This document shows, in pieces, positions 49,001-60,000 of a stretch of DNA of 60,000 nucleotides. Each line of letters starts with the position of its first letter. Positions within the stretch are counted from its first letter, which is position 1. Made by a program: the position numbers and the translations under genes. The notes under the pieces were generated by a model, which saw nothing but the letters and a program-made list of their open reading frames with translations, searched no databases and was not told the origin of the DNA. Source of the stretch: Diphasiastrum complanatum (Eukaryota > Streptophyta > Lycopodiopsida > Lycopodiales > Lycopodiaceae); the NCBI GenBank assembly GCA_029204225.1, contig CM055096.1:47565079-47625078 (forward strand). Reading direction: 5' to 3'.

Positions 49001-52000
49001 ATAGGATCATTGAAATGTTTTTGGAAGTAATTAACAATTTTATCAGGAGTTTCAAATAGTACTTTTCGAAAACGGAAACCTGAAGGTGACATGGAAATAT
49101 ATTCATGGTGCAGATTGGCACTTATACTCCTGGCATATGCCAATGTAAAAGCCCCAGGGTGCTCATAACATATGGTGAAGTGGTAGGGTATGCACAAAGG
49201 ATTGTCTCTCTTTTCTTTGCAAATCAGCTCATCAACTTCAGCTTTCGTTCCACTCATGAATTTCCTATGTTGAAGCATCTCTCTCCAGTGGCTCATGAGG
49301 GGGTTGACATACTGATCAATTACCTGGCAGCATTCAACTCAATGTCAGTAGCCATCTGCTGATCACAATCAACAAATCACATCATGACGAACAGATTTTA
49401 TAGTCTCCTTTGAAACCGACTACAACTTCATATGATATGCTAAGATTCATGGTAATTTGGACTTTTCAAACAAGACTAGAAACTAGACCACACTCTGACC
49501 TGATCAAGATGCTCAAAAGTTTTACCACCAATTATAAGGAGATTTCCTAAGCGCGAAAAACTTGCAAGATCGTGTATATCCTTTCCACGTTCCAATATCT
49601 CTGTATGCATATAAATCTCATCATATAGCTTCAACGTCATGGACAAGTAAGATGGTCCCCTTGTGCTTGGGTGAAACAAGAGACTTCCTGCATCCCTTTT
49701 TGAAAGCTCCTACATCAAGACAATGAGTGTTTCATTCTGATGATTATCCAAAATAGATTACATTATCTCTCACTTGCAAAATGTTGATGGCCTACTGCCC
49801 TCAAAAGAAGTTTATAGCGAAACGATGCAAATAACCACATATACCAGAAGTATAAGGAAGATGGACAAAGCTTTCACGATTTGTTAAATCTAAACGAATA
49901 ACTCAAGTACCTCTCTAACTTCTGCCAATGACATATTCTGGAAGCAATGGTGGATAATTGTGCGCTGTTGAAAACATTTTGGTTTCTCACTCTCAAACTT
50001 GCTCTTGTTGTCCTCATTTGTTTTTCTTGCTTCCTCTTGCCCAATGCACATTAAAGAGGCATCATAAGAAGCTGTGTCCAGCTTCTTGTGCTCTATGCTT
50101 GACTCCTGTGGACAAACAGTCAATTCTACCAAGTACTTCTCTTTATCAATCTCCTTGACCATGCATTCAATGATACTGCCTTCCGATATATGCTCCATGT
50201 CCAATGCTTGCATTTCGATATTCCCTTTGTTAAATTTTCCAAGCAACCCACATTCCAAAACACATAAAACTTGGCGTTCTTGTACCTTGCGGACTGTTGC
50301 TTTGATATGCTTCCCTACTGCTAAGGAATCTTCATTTTCACCTGTCAGCAGCCAAAAGTTTTCATTCTCGGTCGGTTCAGCATACTGCAACCTCCAATCT
50401 TGAAAACCATGTTGTAACTCTAGTTTGATGTCTCTTAGAGTTGCCAATTTTTTTCCAAAGCCTCTTGCTTCAACAGTAGTGGCATAACTTTCAATGTCTA
50501 GGTTTTGCAACTTATGAGGATTCTTCCTGATATGTAACACAGGAATTTTGATACTGTCAGCTTCTAGCTCTTCTGAATTATTGACTGGGTCTTGACAACA
50601 TGCATCCTCAGCCATCCTAATTGCCAACTCATATGATTCGGGGTGAATTCGGGTGTCATCAAGAATATTAATGCTTCCTTCATTGACATTGGAAGGCTGC
50701 CCAATTCTACGGACACACATAAACCCTGACACATTTAGAAAGATATTCTGTTTCATCAAACCTAAAGACTTGAGCAAGTCCTGTCTTGAATCTAAGGATT
50801 CAGTCGACTTAAGAGCCTGAGTAAAATAAGCAGATTTTCGAGGACCCAGGCCAGAAATGAATTGTAAAGGAGCCAAAAGCCATTCATGAGACAAAGCTAC
50901 GTTCACATCAAGACCAACCTGGTTGGTCACAGTGATCATCACACATTCAAGCATCTCATAGAGTTCTTCGGGAACCAGTGAGTTCTGCGATATGTGCAGC
51001 TTTAAGGACAATATATCTCTAGACGGACCAAACAAAGACGATACCAGAGCCAGTGGGTTCTGAAGATATCGACCCAGAGCTACTGCACGTCGTACAATGC
51101 CTGTCAAGCAAGGCAAATTTTCAGCATATAATTGATAATAACATGCTCCATGAAAGAAATGGTACATGAGATGAAGCAATCCTCAATAATGAATGGACCT
51201 GGTTGCTGTTGAAGCTGCTCCTCTGCAGCATGAGAATGTTCATAAAGTCTCGGTATGACTTCATCACCATATACAATAGGAAGAGTACCCATTTCACCAC
51301 TGTGAGAAATAGAATCCCGAAGCATATAAACCACCTGCAATCACAGAAAAAGCTTTCATAAACTTTTGGTAGAAACCTAATAACCGAATTACAAAAAAAA
51401 AAATCTATATGCAACTTAAAATTCAATTTCCATCAAAAGCAGATGCAGCCACATACTTCATCAATATCAGCCTTCAGATGGCGGCAAGACAAGTTGGCTG
51501 CACCTAAAACTATCACATCAGGATGATTGCTCTGTAAAAATTGCAAAAGTTGTTGTTGATCCTTCTGCTTCCTTTGTTGCTGCTCAGGACTAGAGGCGAG
51601 AAAACTTAAGTAACCAGTATGAAGTATATCTGTTAAATTTCCCGAGGAATCCAGCATTACAAATGTTGTAGCTGGCTTTCCAGGTCCCCAACAGCATGCC
51701 ATCACCCTGTGCCCCTCTTTCTTGGGACCATCAAATTCTAAATTTTCTAATGGATTTGAATACGGAGCAGCAGAAACCAACTTCCACAAGCAATTGCCAC
51801 AATGTGTAAGTATCGATTGCTTTGCTTTACGAGACAAACTCAATCTCGTTTCCTTTTCCAGATTAGGCAAAATAAGATTGGTAACAGAATCATGAAGGAT
51901 TTGTCGTCGTTGCTCGTTCCAAAGTTCAGCATTTTGATTTACTCCTTTGCTCAAGTAAAATGGCATGACTTCCTGCATCAAACGACTTCTGATAAACTCT

Positions 52001-54262
52001 TCATCCAAGCCAATTGTCACTTCTAAAAGCTTCTCTTCTTCTGCATTTTGTATCAGCAACCACCGACCGTCAGCAAAATCATCCAGTGGGTTATTTTCTA
52101 AAAATTTCACGCCAGCACACGGATGGAAGGAATCGATTATTTTGTGCCCTTCTGAGGTAGGTCTTGTTGTCACAGTACCACTTTCTGCATAGATCTTCCT
52201 GGAGTAATCACACACAGTTGGTTCAACACTGATCTCTAAAGCTGCCTGTGAAAACAACCAACAGTGAGTACACAGAATATGTCATGCTTTTGCTGGCCTA
52301 CAGCCAACCAATAGTATGCGAACACTTCCATTGATTCTTAAACCAATACATATAAAGCGTAAACCAAAACATACCATTTCTCGTGCACATTCAAGGGCCA
52401 ATTTGGGATCAGGAAATTCAGCAGAAATCTCTTCAGGCGTCAATGTGGAATCTGTCACCATATGTATCTGCAAGAAACACAGCCGGCCTACGAAGATATC
52501 ACTCTGTTAAATAGCAAGAAAACGATGTAGTTCTTCAAGCTCTTACAAACAGCAAGATCAACCAACCTTAGACATAGCTTGCAGATTTTCTCCAAAATGT
52601 TTTGGACTTAGACCAAAATGTTTGCTTATAAGTCTATAGCCAGCCTTATAGAATTTGCTATATTGAGTTATCAACTTGGGTCGCTTATATTGCCCCTCTC
52701 CAGCCTCAACGTCATCAGGAGAAAAATACAGCCTGAATTTTTTTTCGACATCATCGACTTCTTGCTCTGACTGAGCACTATCCAAAGTTTCAATTATTTG
52801 CTGGAGCAACTCATGCTGATCAGTGTGTTTATCTGCTAATTTCAGACTTGCATAAGCTGCACTCAGATTTGCTCTCCTCCACTGTAGAAGCTGCCACTTG
52901 CGATCCGAATGCCAAACTGCCCACAAGGCCTACACCAGGTATGCACAGCAGCAGACACAAGATATGTAATGTGAATGACAGGAATATATCGAGGAAGTGT
53001 TTCTTGTAACCCAAAATGAGCTTCGTTATTCAAAAAAGATGGAGGACAAAATGCCTGACCTATAGTCAGCAATAATGTACCTTGTAGTATCTTAACGTAG
53101 ACCTCTCCTCTATATTTTCCATCTCAACTGAATTTGCATCAGAATCCATCAGAAGATGCAAGCACATTTCCTTACGATACATTGCAATGAAAGGGATCTG
53201 CCAGAACATATTTAGCCAAAAACAAGATGTAATTACAACAAGAACTTGAGAAATAGAGGGATCGCTTGATTCTAGCAAGAAAGTCAGATCTCCTCATACC
53301 AATCCTTGACATAACGCGAAGATCGGAACATTTATATACTAAAGTAGGAACTGGAAAACACCTCTTGTTTCTTGGAAATAGGACAAGGATTCAAATATTT
53401 ATACATCAGCCTAGGCTTGCAATTTAACTCAGCAGATATGACCTTAAGATTAGAAACTAATATTTCTAGCAGCTTGCAGAACAATGCCACTGAGGTCAAT
53501 AGCCAACCCTAGACTGTTTCCCACAGCAAAATTTTGAATCTTCAGGTCGTGGGCAAAAGCCTACCTCCACCTTTTGATCGTGCAACAGTTCTAACACATT
53601 CGTAATTTGTTCCACAACCTGTGCCCTCTCCAGCTTTGCAATCTGGCCAAATTCCACAGGCATTGGGGCTGCAAGGTGACCAAATACTGTTTCATAGATC
53701 CATTCTGCTTCCCTAGCTCGTAGACACTGAGTAGATTCTCCAAACTTCTCGATCCATAACTGCAGGAAAAAATAGACTTCAAGAATGAGCTGTCTAATTA
53801 AGAAGCAAGGTACAGTCTGGCAGGCATTAGTAGATTGGAACTTAGTTCAGCTGGAACAACAATCAAAGGGACAAAGAAGGGATCGACAATAAGACCTTCA
53901 CTAGCAAGCTTTTGTGGTTCGAGGCTCAAAGGAAGTAAATCTCACATGACCAGGAAGCAGGCACAGCTCAGGCATACCTGAAGCCTCTCAGGCATGTCCG
54001 CCTGACAGATTAGGTAGTCCTTTTCAGTCAGATATCTTTCCTCAAGAACAGTGGGCTCAAACTCATTCTCAAGCTCTCTCTGTGACAATACATGAAATTT
54101 CTGGTGGCATCGCACACTTTCTTCCTCAAGCTCTTGATCTTCGATCTTCTCTGCTTGAAAATTGTGCCCATCGCATCCCCTAAAAAGTTGACTGACATCA
54201 CGAAAAAGCTTTCCAGCTTCCTTTTGTGCAGTTGTAGAATTTCCGGTGCCTTTCCTAGGCAT
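46086..54262 (-). CDS. SPT6L: SPT6-type transcription elongation factor with GW/WG C-terminus
   Basis: Ten exons (54262-53978, 53759-53565, 53197-53081, 52929-52567, 52467-52375, 52245-51457, 51334-51199, 51100-49911, 49709-49500, 49311 to 46270 or 46086) have GT/AG borders and matching phases, about 2140 residues. Spt6 is a nuclear histone chaperone that travels with RNA polymerase II. In order: FEPTVLEERYLTEKDYLI (helical start), the core, YqgF-like ACCWGPGKPATTFVMLD, QFISGLGPRKSAYFT (helix-hairpin-helix), S1 (ATVRKVQERQVLCVLECGL), tandem SH2 (STRGPSYLSMTLKLYDEIY; HEYISMSPSGFRFRK), then about 850 residues rich in Gly-Trp. The usual 200-300-residue acidic N-terminus is absent from this model. 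The ATG at 54262 lies 60 bp from a CT run. The very C-terminus is ambiguous because of a frame change near 46350. Symbol follows Arabidopsis SPT6L by architecture. Confidence 0.93.
46390..48960 (-). repeat. Coding tandem repeats of the SPT6 GW/WG domain
   Basis: Units of about 57-60 residues (KWGQSENISNKNLEERGGNS, then CQWDNTKVTGENDDGWNKPN, then EEGSDAGGWGGS) recur about nine times. A larger RG-rich block (FRQTGRGRGSERR, WDWKQGRGRAQEE, TTGRGRRGSGRRGGRGWN) recurs at three places, so there is a higher-order repeat of roughly 1 kb. Over thirty GW or WG pairs are present. In known GW proteins such repeats bind Argonaute. Confidence 0.92.
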
Positions 54263-54319
54263 TTTCCCTTTTGCATGTGTCGTCCTCCTGTTGAAGGTGA
54301 AGAAGAACACTACTCAATG

Positions 54320-54320
<1 letters not shown>

Positions 54321-54396
<76 letters not shown>
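54321..54396. repeat. (CT)n(CA)n microsatellite upstream of SPT6
   Basis: 60 bp of CT followed by 16 bp of CA, ending 59 bp upstream of the SPT6 start codon. On the gene strand it is a GA run, so it lies in the 5' untranslated region or core promoter. Confidence 0.97.
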
Positions 54397-55280
54397 GCAC
54401 AGCACATATAAGGCCAATGCAGGGTCCACCCGCTCTGTGAACTTTAAGAAGCCACTTACATTCAATGCCTTTGAGCGGAGTGAGACTTGGACGTACTGCA
54501 CAATCTAGGCTCGCAGTTATAGCTTTGTATGCAAAATTCAGCAGGCATTTCAGTTCCAGTTCAAGACTACCCAGTGAGGTGGTCAGTAACCATTTAAAAA
54601 TGACCTATCACGTATGACACACTTACAGAGTTTTACACAGATTAGCTGGAGCATGCCATAATGGGAAGTGGTTGGAGATGCTTGGATGTTGGCAGGTCCT
54701 GTTATATATTCTGTTATAGACAAACAGAATGATTATTATAATCACGGCCAATGTTATAATGTTCATGCTTTTAAGGTCTCTGTGACCGGTTGGAGCATAG
54801 AGATGAACCTTGAAAAATACCAGGTGATGTTCTTTAACACCTTGAAAGCATTCATGCGTATTGTAGAGATTTCTCTTCAAAGAGTACGGAGCTAAGGTGG
54901 TTTGATCTTGTAAATAAAGGGTTAGTTCTCTGGACCTCCACAGAGAAATGGCTGACATAGCCCCCACTAGGGCAGGGACAAGTGTCCCTCTCCTACCTTG
55001 CAAGGAGCTACACATTTGTGGTACTTCTCAAATATGCCCTGCCACCCTTGCAAGGAGCTACACATTCATGGCACTTCTCGAATATGTCACAGTTGGCTCT
55101 GGAGGGTTCAGAGTACCATGCTAGCATGTTTAATATACAAAGTGAGACATCAGTTCTCCACTAAATCATCTTTGCAGGGTTTGTAGATCCTGAGGTTGTA
55201 TGAGAGAGCACTCTTGGGATCAAATCAAAGTTACTCCTAGTTCTACTCCCATTACTGCTTTTATCTGCTGCTTCTCGTAT
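54397..55280. repeat. SPT6 upstream region with a short tandem duplication
   Basis: Around 54998-55090 two units of about 58 bp share TTGCAAGGAGCTACACATT, then GGYACTTCTC and AATATG. Otherwise there is no gene. Open frames on both strands through this block are incidental. Confidence 0.6.
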
Positions 55281-55720
55281 TCTTGCACCCCACCCTGGTT
55301 ATATTCGCCCTTATTCCCCAGCTGAGTATGCTAAGATGTACAGTAAGCATTTGTGTTTTCGCTGTAAAAGTCCTGATCACCTTGCTCGTGATTGTCAACG
55401 GCCCCCTACTGCGACCACTGTTGTCTACTTTCATGAGGGCAAGGATATTGATGATTCTAACATGTATATCCAAATCTTTGAAGAGGCCTCTATTTTGTAG
55501 GCTGCTGATCCATCTCCCACTATATGCCATGCTCAACTCGCATATGCAACTTGGGACAGTACGCCCAGTCCCCATTCTATTTGAGTACATGTGCACATCA
55601 CTAATCGTGAGTTTATCGCTTTGGGTGACACAAGCAAAACCCACTATTTTACGAGCAATCGCATTTAGTCACGTATCAGGACCACTCCTATTCTTTCTAC
55701 TCATTCATTTCAAAAAAAAG
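55281..55720 (+). pseudogene. Gag-like zinc-knuckle fragment
   Basis: In one plus frame: AEYAKMYSKHLCFRCKSPDH then LARDCQRPPT, a CCHC knuckle, followed by YFHEGKDIDDSN and a stop, and further in-frame pieces (HITNREFIALGDTSKTHYF). This resembles the gag end and protease start of a retroelement, or a retroelement-derived zinc-knuckle protein. No LTR could be tied to it. Confidence 0.5.
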
Positions 55721-56194
55721 AAACCCTAAAAAAATTTCTCGTTTCAAACTTGAACCTCCCATTTCGAACGTGTTTCGAAATGACGAATGAAACGGACCCA
55801 TGAAACATTGCTTTCAATGAGAACGGCAGCTGTCTTTGAGCATAAATCCTGGCTATTGCTTGAATAGAGGAGAAAGAAAGCATATGAACAACCGGCTGAA
55901 AGATGTCAATAGACTACTGATGAAGGTAACATTGTCTATACTATCTGTTGGATAGAGTCTTTATTGTTCTCTTGGATACTTTTAGTCCAGTCAGTGAAAT
56001 GTATTGTTGGTTAAAACGACGACATTTGTATCAACCAAATAAATGGTCCCCTCATAATATCTACTCTTCTCTTCAGCTTGAAAGATATGTTGGTTTTTAC
56101 AATCATTTTGTTAGTCCCTTCCGCCGCTTTTTATATGGTCAAACGGTCAACTGTGACCCATATGGCATCATGCCTTCTGGGTCCTAGGCAGGCC
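55721..56194. other. No recognised gene
   Basis: The frame 55948-56187 (79 codons) matches nothing I know. It is cut by the retrotransposon insertion at 56195; the flank resumes at 59272. Confidence 0.4.
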
Positions 56195-56199
56195 TACTA

Positions 56200-56657
56200 T
56201 GTAGGAAATCAAAGTGCCAAGATCCTTCTAACATTCAATCTCCATATACAAGAAGACGAAAAAGAGGAAGAAGAAAAAGAAGAGGGAGAGGGTTAGGCGC
56301 CCTCAAGGAGAGAGAAAGTAGTAGCAATGCTTGAAAGGGAATGAATTACAAATGAACACTGGGTACATATAAATAGGCCTTCCAAGGGCCTAGACTCTTC
56401 CAAACCCTAAGTTCTAGAACCTTCCAAGATGCACTACTAATTATAGGGCACCCCCAAAAGTCAAGATAGGGTCCCTTAACATAATTAGACTTTACTTGGA
56501 CCCACAGATTACTGCTGGACCAAAATTGGGTCCAACTCAACTAAAACTGACTTAACATGGTCTAAATAATAAACCTAACCCATGGTTACACAAGTCTCAA
56601 CCTTTTGGGTCAAAGTAACCTATGGGAAACTAACATTATCATTTATTACTTCTAACA
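56200..56657 (-). repeat. 3' LTR of the non-autonomous copia element
   Basis: 458 bp, TGTTAGAAG to CCTACA on the minus strand. A GAAGAAGAAAAAGAGG purine run lies near the inner end. It differs from the other LTR at only a few bases. Confidence 0.93.
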
Positions 56658-56924
56658 CCCTCCTTAAATGATAATGTAAAAAACATAACATGACATGAAG
56701 TATGAAAAATTGCAACAAAAATGCAAAGTGTTGCATGCTGCCCAAAACTCCATGTAGCCGAAAAAGAAAAGATGTAGCTTGTTGTCCAAGCTTAATGCCG
56801 CCAAAAAAAACTTCAACTTGAGGTAGTCGAAGTAGCCAAAATCTCAACCCCAATCATGCCCGATGTAGAAGAGATGTAGAATACGAAGTGCAGTAGCATC
56901 AAGTCGAAGAGTGAAGACAAGCAT

Positions 56925-57968
56925 TCATCCAAAGTAGGTAACCAAAAAACCAGCCACAAGCCGAAATATGGATTTGCAATCCATCAATGGTTCCCACATG
57001 ATTCCATAAGTCTTCTTACCACAAGAAACATAAAGAAGAGTATGATACTCTTTTACCATCACATCCTCCCGAATCTTACTATCAATGATCTGCTCACCAA
57101 CACTAGGTAAGACAACACCGTCATCATAAGAAGTAAGCATCAAAACATGAAAATTAGCATAAGGTACTGATTTTGGTGAGGCATGTGTGTTTCCTCCAAG
57201 GTAAAAAGATGCTTTGCTATCCCGCAAAGACTCGGACAACCAACAAGAGGCTGTAGCAGGCTGTCCAACAGCCACAAAATCACCAACACTTTGCTCTCCA
57301 AAGTGTTTCAAATGTGGACCTTGCTGTCCAAAAACCTTCCACAGGCCGTTCCCGATGCATAATAGGATGCTCACGATGTAACATAGACTGAAAATGATCA
57401 ATAAACCATGGCTGAATCTGCTGTCCACCATCTTCAAGAAAAAAACCAACAGCTTGCCACTTTGAACACTCAAAAAATCCAGCAACACGCCACTTTGAAC
57501 CAATGTACAAATTGACATGATTTTTTCCCCTCCTCCATTAGTACAAAATGGCTTCAAAGAATGCTTGATTTCAGCCTTTTCCAAAACATTATCTTGAGAA
57601 GCTTGCTCATAAAGTTCTTCAGTAATGCATCCATCATTTGCAACAAATGGCTCAAGAGAAAAAGAATGCTTTACCATACCAACATTCCGATGCAAACTTG
57701 TAGAAAGACAATGATCAAACTTTGCATGACTTTGCTCTTCTACCTTCAAAGATGAATCCTTTATTTGGTACATCTTTAAAAGTGTTTCCCAAGCACTTTT
57801 AGAGGTCTTGTAAAATCTCAAATGATATAAGATAGATCTTGTTACCAATAAAATCTTGATCATCACGTCGATGCAAAATCTCAGCTTGCAACTCCATGAA
57901 GAATAGTTGGTGCCATCCAACATATCTTCACATGAACAAGTACGAATCGCTCCCAAATCTCTTGCCAT
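56925..57968 (-). CDS. Gag-like open frame of the non-autonomous copia element
   Basis: 347 codons. The start contains EDMLDGTNYSSWSCKLRFCI and, after a gap, FYKTSKSAWETLLKMYQI, which match the beginning and middle of copia gag (LxGxNYxxWxxxM; SAKEAWExLxxxY). No zinc knuckle or protease is visible and the rest does not resemble pol. Whether this shortened gag is functional is not known. Confidence 0.65.
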   Translation of the reverse strand: MARDLGAIRTCSCEDMLDGTNYSSWSCKLRFCIDVMIKILLVTRSILYHLRFYKTSKSAWETLLKMYQIKDSSLKVEEQSHAKFDHCLSTSLHRNVGMVKHSFSLEPFVANDGCITEELYEQASQDNVLEKAEIKHSLKPFCTNGGGEKIMSICTLVQSGVLLDFLSVQSGKLLVFFLKMVDSRFSHGLLIIFSLCYIVSILLCIGNGLWKVFGQQGPHLKHFGEQSVGDFVAVGQPATASCWLSESLRDSKASFYLGGNTHASPKSVPYANFHVLMLTSYDDGVVLPSVGEQIIDSKIREDVMVKEYHTLLYVSCGKKTYGIMWEPLMDCKSIFRLVAGFLVTYFG

Positions 57969-58800
57969 AAGAACCAGCCAAGAAGATAAACTTTTTCAAA
58001 CCCTAAATGTGCCCTAAAAGACACAAAAACCAGCAAGTATCAAATCTGACAAATCAGCACCGGAATGTATCGAAACCACACATTAGATGGATGTAGAAAC
58101 TCACCCTCCTACAAGCCTTGTGTGCTGAAAATTTCAGCCTGAAATTGCATTACAAACTCAAAAACCAGCAAGCAAAGAATCGGGTTAGCCTCCAACAAAG
58201 CTTTTTTTGGAACCCTTCTTTCTTACCAAAAAGTGTGAACAATACACACACGGATAGGGCTGTTGCAACACCCTACAAATGGTAATATGCTGTCCAATTT
58301 TCAGCCTCGAAATGTGATCGGATCATCAAAAAAAAATTAGCGCCTTCTTCCACACCTGGAAACAAGCAAAAAGAAGCGGATCTTCACTTTGTAAAATCAG
58401 CAAGGGTGCTGATTTTTCAGCCAAATCAGAAGAATAGAAATTGCTTGTAGATGGGCGCCCTCCTGCAAAGGAGCAAATCTGAAAAATAGGGCAGCAGCGG
58501 ACCAACGGAAGTAGGATAAACCTACACGGATGTGGGCGACCTAAAAGAAGCCCCAAAGAAGATAATTAATGGCGCCTTCCTGCAACCTGAAAAATCAGCA
58601 AACAACAACCTGATTTTTGGGCGCCCAAAATCCTGTTATCTTCTTTGATGTGTGGCGCCCTCCTGCAAAATGGAAAAGAGTCAAAAAACGGATCTTCACT
58701 CCAAAAAATCAGCCAGGGTGCTGAAATTTTGTGATCCCTAAGTATGGACGATTCACTTTTGGTAGGGCGCCCTAAATCAAGCATAGAAGATCCATGGCTC
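57969..58800. repeat. Leader of the non-autonomous element with GGCGCCCTCCTGCAAA repeats
   Basis: Between primer site and gag the sequence repeats phrases such as GCGCCYTCYTGCAA (about 58340, 58452, 58572, 58646) and CGGATCTTCACT with AATCAGC and AGGGTGCTG (58377, 58690). Its function is unknown; it may act in packaging or dimerisation. Confidence 0.55.
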
Positions 58801-58808
58801 TGATACCA

Positions 58809-59266
58809 TGTAGGAAATCAAAGTGCCAAGATCCTTCTAACATTCAATCTCCATATACAAGAAGAAGAAAAAGAGGAAGAAGAAAAAGAAGAGGGAGAGG
58901 GTTAGGCACCCTCAAGGAGAGAGAAAGTAGTAGCAATGCTTGAAAGGGAATGAATTAAAAATGAACACTGGGTACATATAAATAGGCCTTCCAAGGGCCT
59001 AGACTCTTCCAAACCCTAAGTTCTAGAACCTTCCAAGACCCACTACTAATTATAGGGCACCCCCAAAAGTCAAGATAAGGTCCCTTAACATAATTAGACT
59101 TTACTTGGACCCACAGATTACTGCTGGACCAAAATTGGGTCCAACTCAACTAGAACTGACTTAACATGGTCTAAATAATAAACCTAACCCATGGTTACAC
59201 AAGTCTCAACCTTTTGGATCAAAGTAATCTATGAGAAACTAACATTATCATTTATTACTTCTAACA
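58809..59266 (-). repeat. 5' LTR of the non-autonomous copia element
   Basis: 458 bp, directly followed on the minus strand by the primer site at 58797-58808. The TACTA duplication is at 59267-59271. Confidence 0.93.
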
Positions 59267-59271
59267 TACTA

Positions 59272-60000
59272 TAAAATCCATGAAAATACTTTTCCATTTG
59301 CCAGTTGGTATTTCTAATGCTAGTAACAACCCTCCTGCCTTTAGACACTCTGCTTTATTTATTTGACACTGGTTACATACTGCTGGACGTCCCTTTTCAT
59401 ATTGGGCTAGAAGAATTGCCTACAAAGAAGCTCATAGGTCTTCTTTATTCTTGGGTGTCCTACACTAGGGCTGTCATGACATTCATACAATACTTGGCGC
59501 CTAAAATCCTCTAAGTCGGGAACACACATTTTGTTTCGATAAAGTAGATACTCATCCTAAATGGAATACTTACTGTCTCCATTTGAATCCTTGAAAACTA
59601 GATCTCGTATTTTTCCACAGTTTGGAAAACAGTCCAAAACAGAGATGTATAGCCTGGGGAAGATCCATCCAATTATACGACAACTTTCATTGAGGATGAA
59701 GGGTCCAAGCATATGCTAGATTGCGTTGAGGATCTGAGTTTGTAGACCGCAAGCATAGCCAGTGCTAGGAACAGCATAACCACAAGGAAGGCAAAGCTAC
59801 TATGATCCACCCAGCCAATGCATCCTCTCTCCTAGCCCAATGTGGGTTTGCATGTGTTAGGTGGCAGTTGCTACTGACACTCACCGATCATGTTGCATGC
59901 ATGAGGTTACTGATGCATGAGGAGTCCCAGTCCATTGATGAAGTCATAGTTACCAGGGAACGTGGGAATGTGGCTTTTAAGACGTGCACGCGTTCCCAGC
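59272..60000. other. No recognised gene
   Basis: The 69-codon frame at 59305-59514 has no family match. It may continue the sequence broken at 56195. Nothing else is supportable. Confidence 0.4.

Larger units (their letters stand above)
56195..59271 (-). mobile_element. Non-autonomous copia-type LTR element with target duplication
   Basis: LTRs at 56200-56657 and 58809-59266 are both 458 bp and nearly identical, and TACTA flanks both outer ends (56195-56199, 59267-59271). On the minus strand the initiator-Met site GGTATCAGAGCC follows the 5' LTR and a polypurine tract (TTTAAGGAGGG) precedes the 3' LTR. The 2.15 kb inside has only a gag-like frame. LTR and polypurine tract match the copia element at 44494-45500, so an autonomous relative may drive it. 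Near-identity of the LTRs indicates a young insertion. Confidence 0.93.

Overview
This window reads as nuclear DNA from a land plant with a large, repeat-rich genome. Evidence for that: Ty1/copia elements with initiator-Met primer sites, a chromodomain-bearing chromovirus, Tat/Athila-like Ty3/gypsy wrecks, long dinucleotide microsatellites, and one intron-containing cellular gene, an SPT6 transcription elongation factor with a plant-type GW/WG C-terminus. I cannot name the species; a seed-free plant such as a fern would fit, but that is a guess.

Layout. 1-247 and 9578-16470 are two halves of one minus-strand Ty3/gypsy element. Its integrase gene is split by a 9.33 kb DNA transposon (248-9577) with perfect 35-bp terminal inverted repeats. 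16470-17530 is its probable LTR. 17795-20650 is a second, decayed gypsy element of the same type. 21110-21580 is a cluster of short palindromes. 21908-22731 is a chromovirus-type LTR, and 25978-29304 is an internally deleted chromovirus with two LTRs. 30360-32350 holds microsatellites and degenerate repeats. 32595-34640 carries the remains of two more ends of the DNA transposon and a second transposase copy. 34673-38765 is a decayed copia element, 38780-40800 a plus-strand gypsy wreck, and 44494-45500 the 3' end of a copia element. 46086-54262 is the SPT6 gene on the minus strand. 56195-59271 is a young non-autonomous copia-type element with identical-length LTRs and a target duplication. The gaps between hold no gene I recognise.

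The most interesting content is the 248-9577 transposon. It has four genes: an unrecognised plus-strand gene (632-1990), a minus-strand gene (2186-3940) whose four exons join in frame to make a histone H3/CENH3-like domain fused to a Ulp1-type cysteine protease, an unrecognised acidic plus-strand protein (4773-6288), and a minus-strand DDE-type transposase with a CxxC insert (6430-9053). The two middle genes diverge from an 830-bp spacer full of repeated palindromic sites. The histone part carries one in-frame TAG and the transposase has stops and frameshifts, so this copy is dead, but its family is present at least twice in the window. I know of no described transposon carrying a histone-protease fusion.

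The SPT6 gene is the only ordinary host gene. It keeps the helical core, YqgF, HhH, S1 and tandem SH2 regions, lacks the usual long acidic N-terminus in the model I can see, has His where the first SH2 normally has its phosphate-binding Arg, and ends in about 850 residues of tandem GW/WG repeats of the Argonaute-hook kind.
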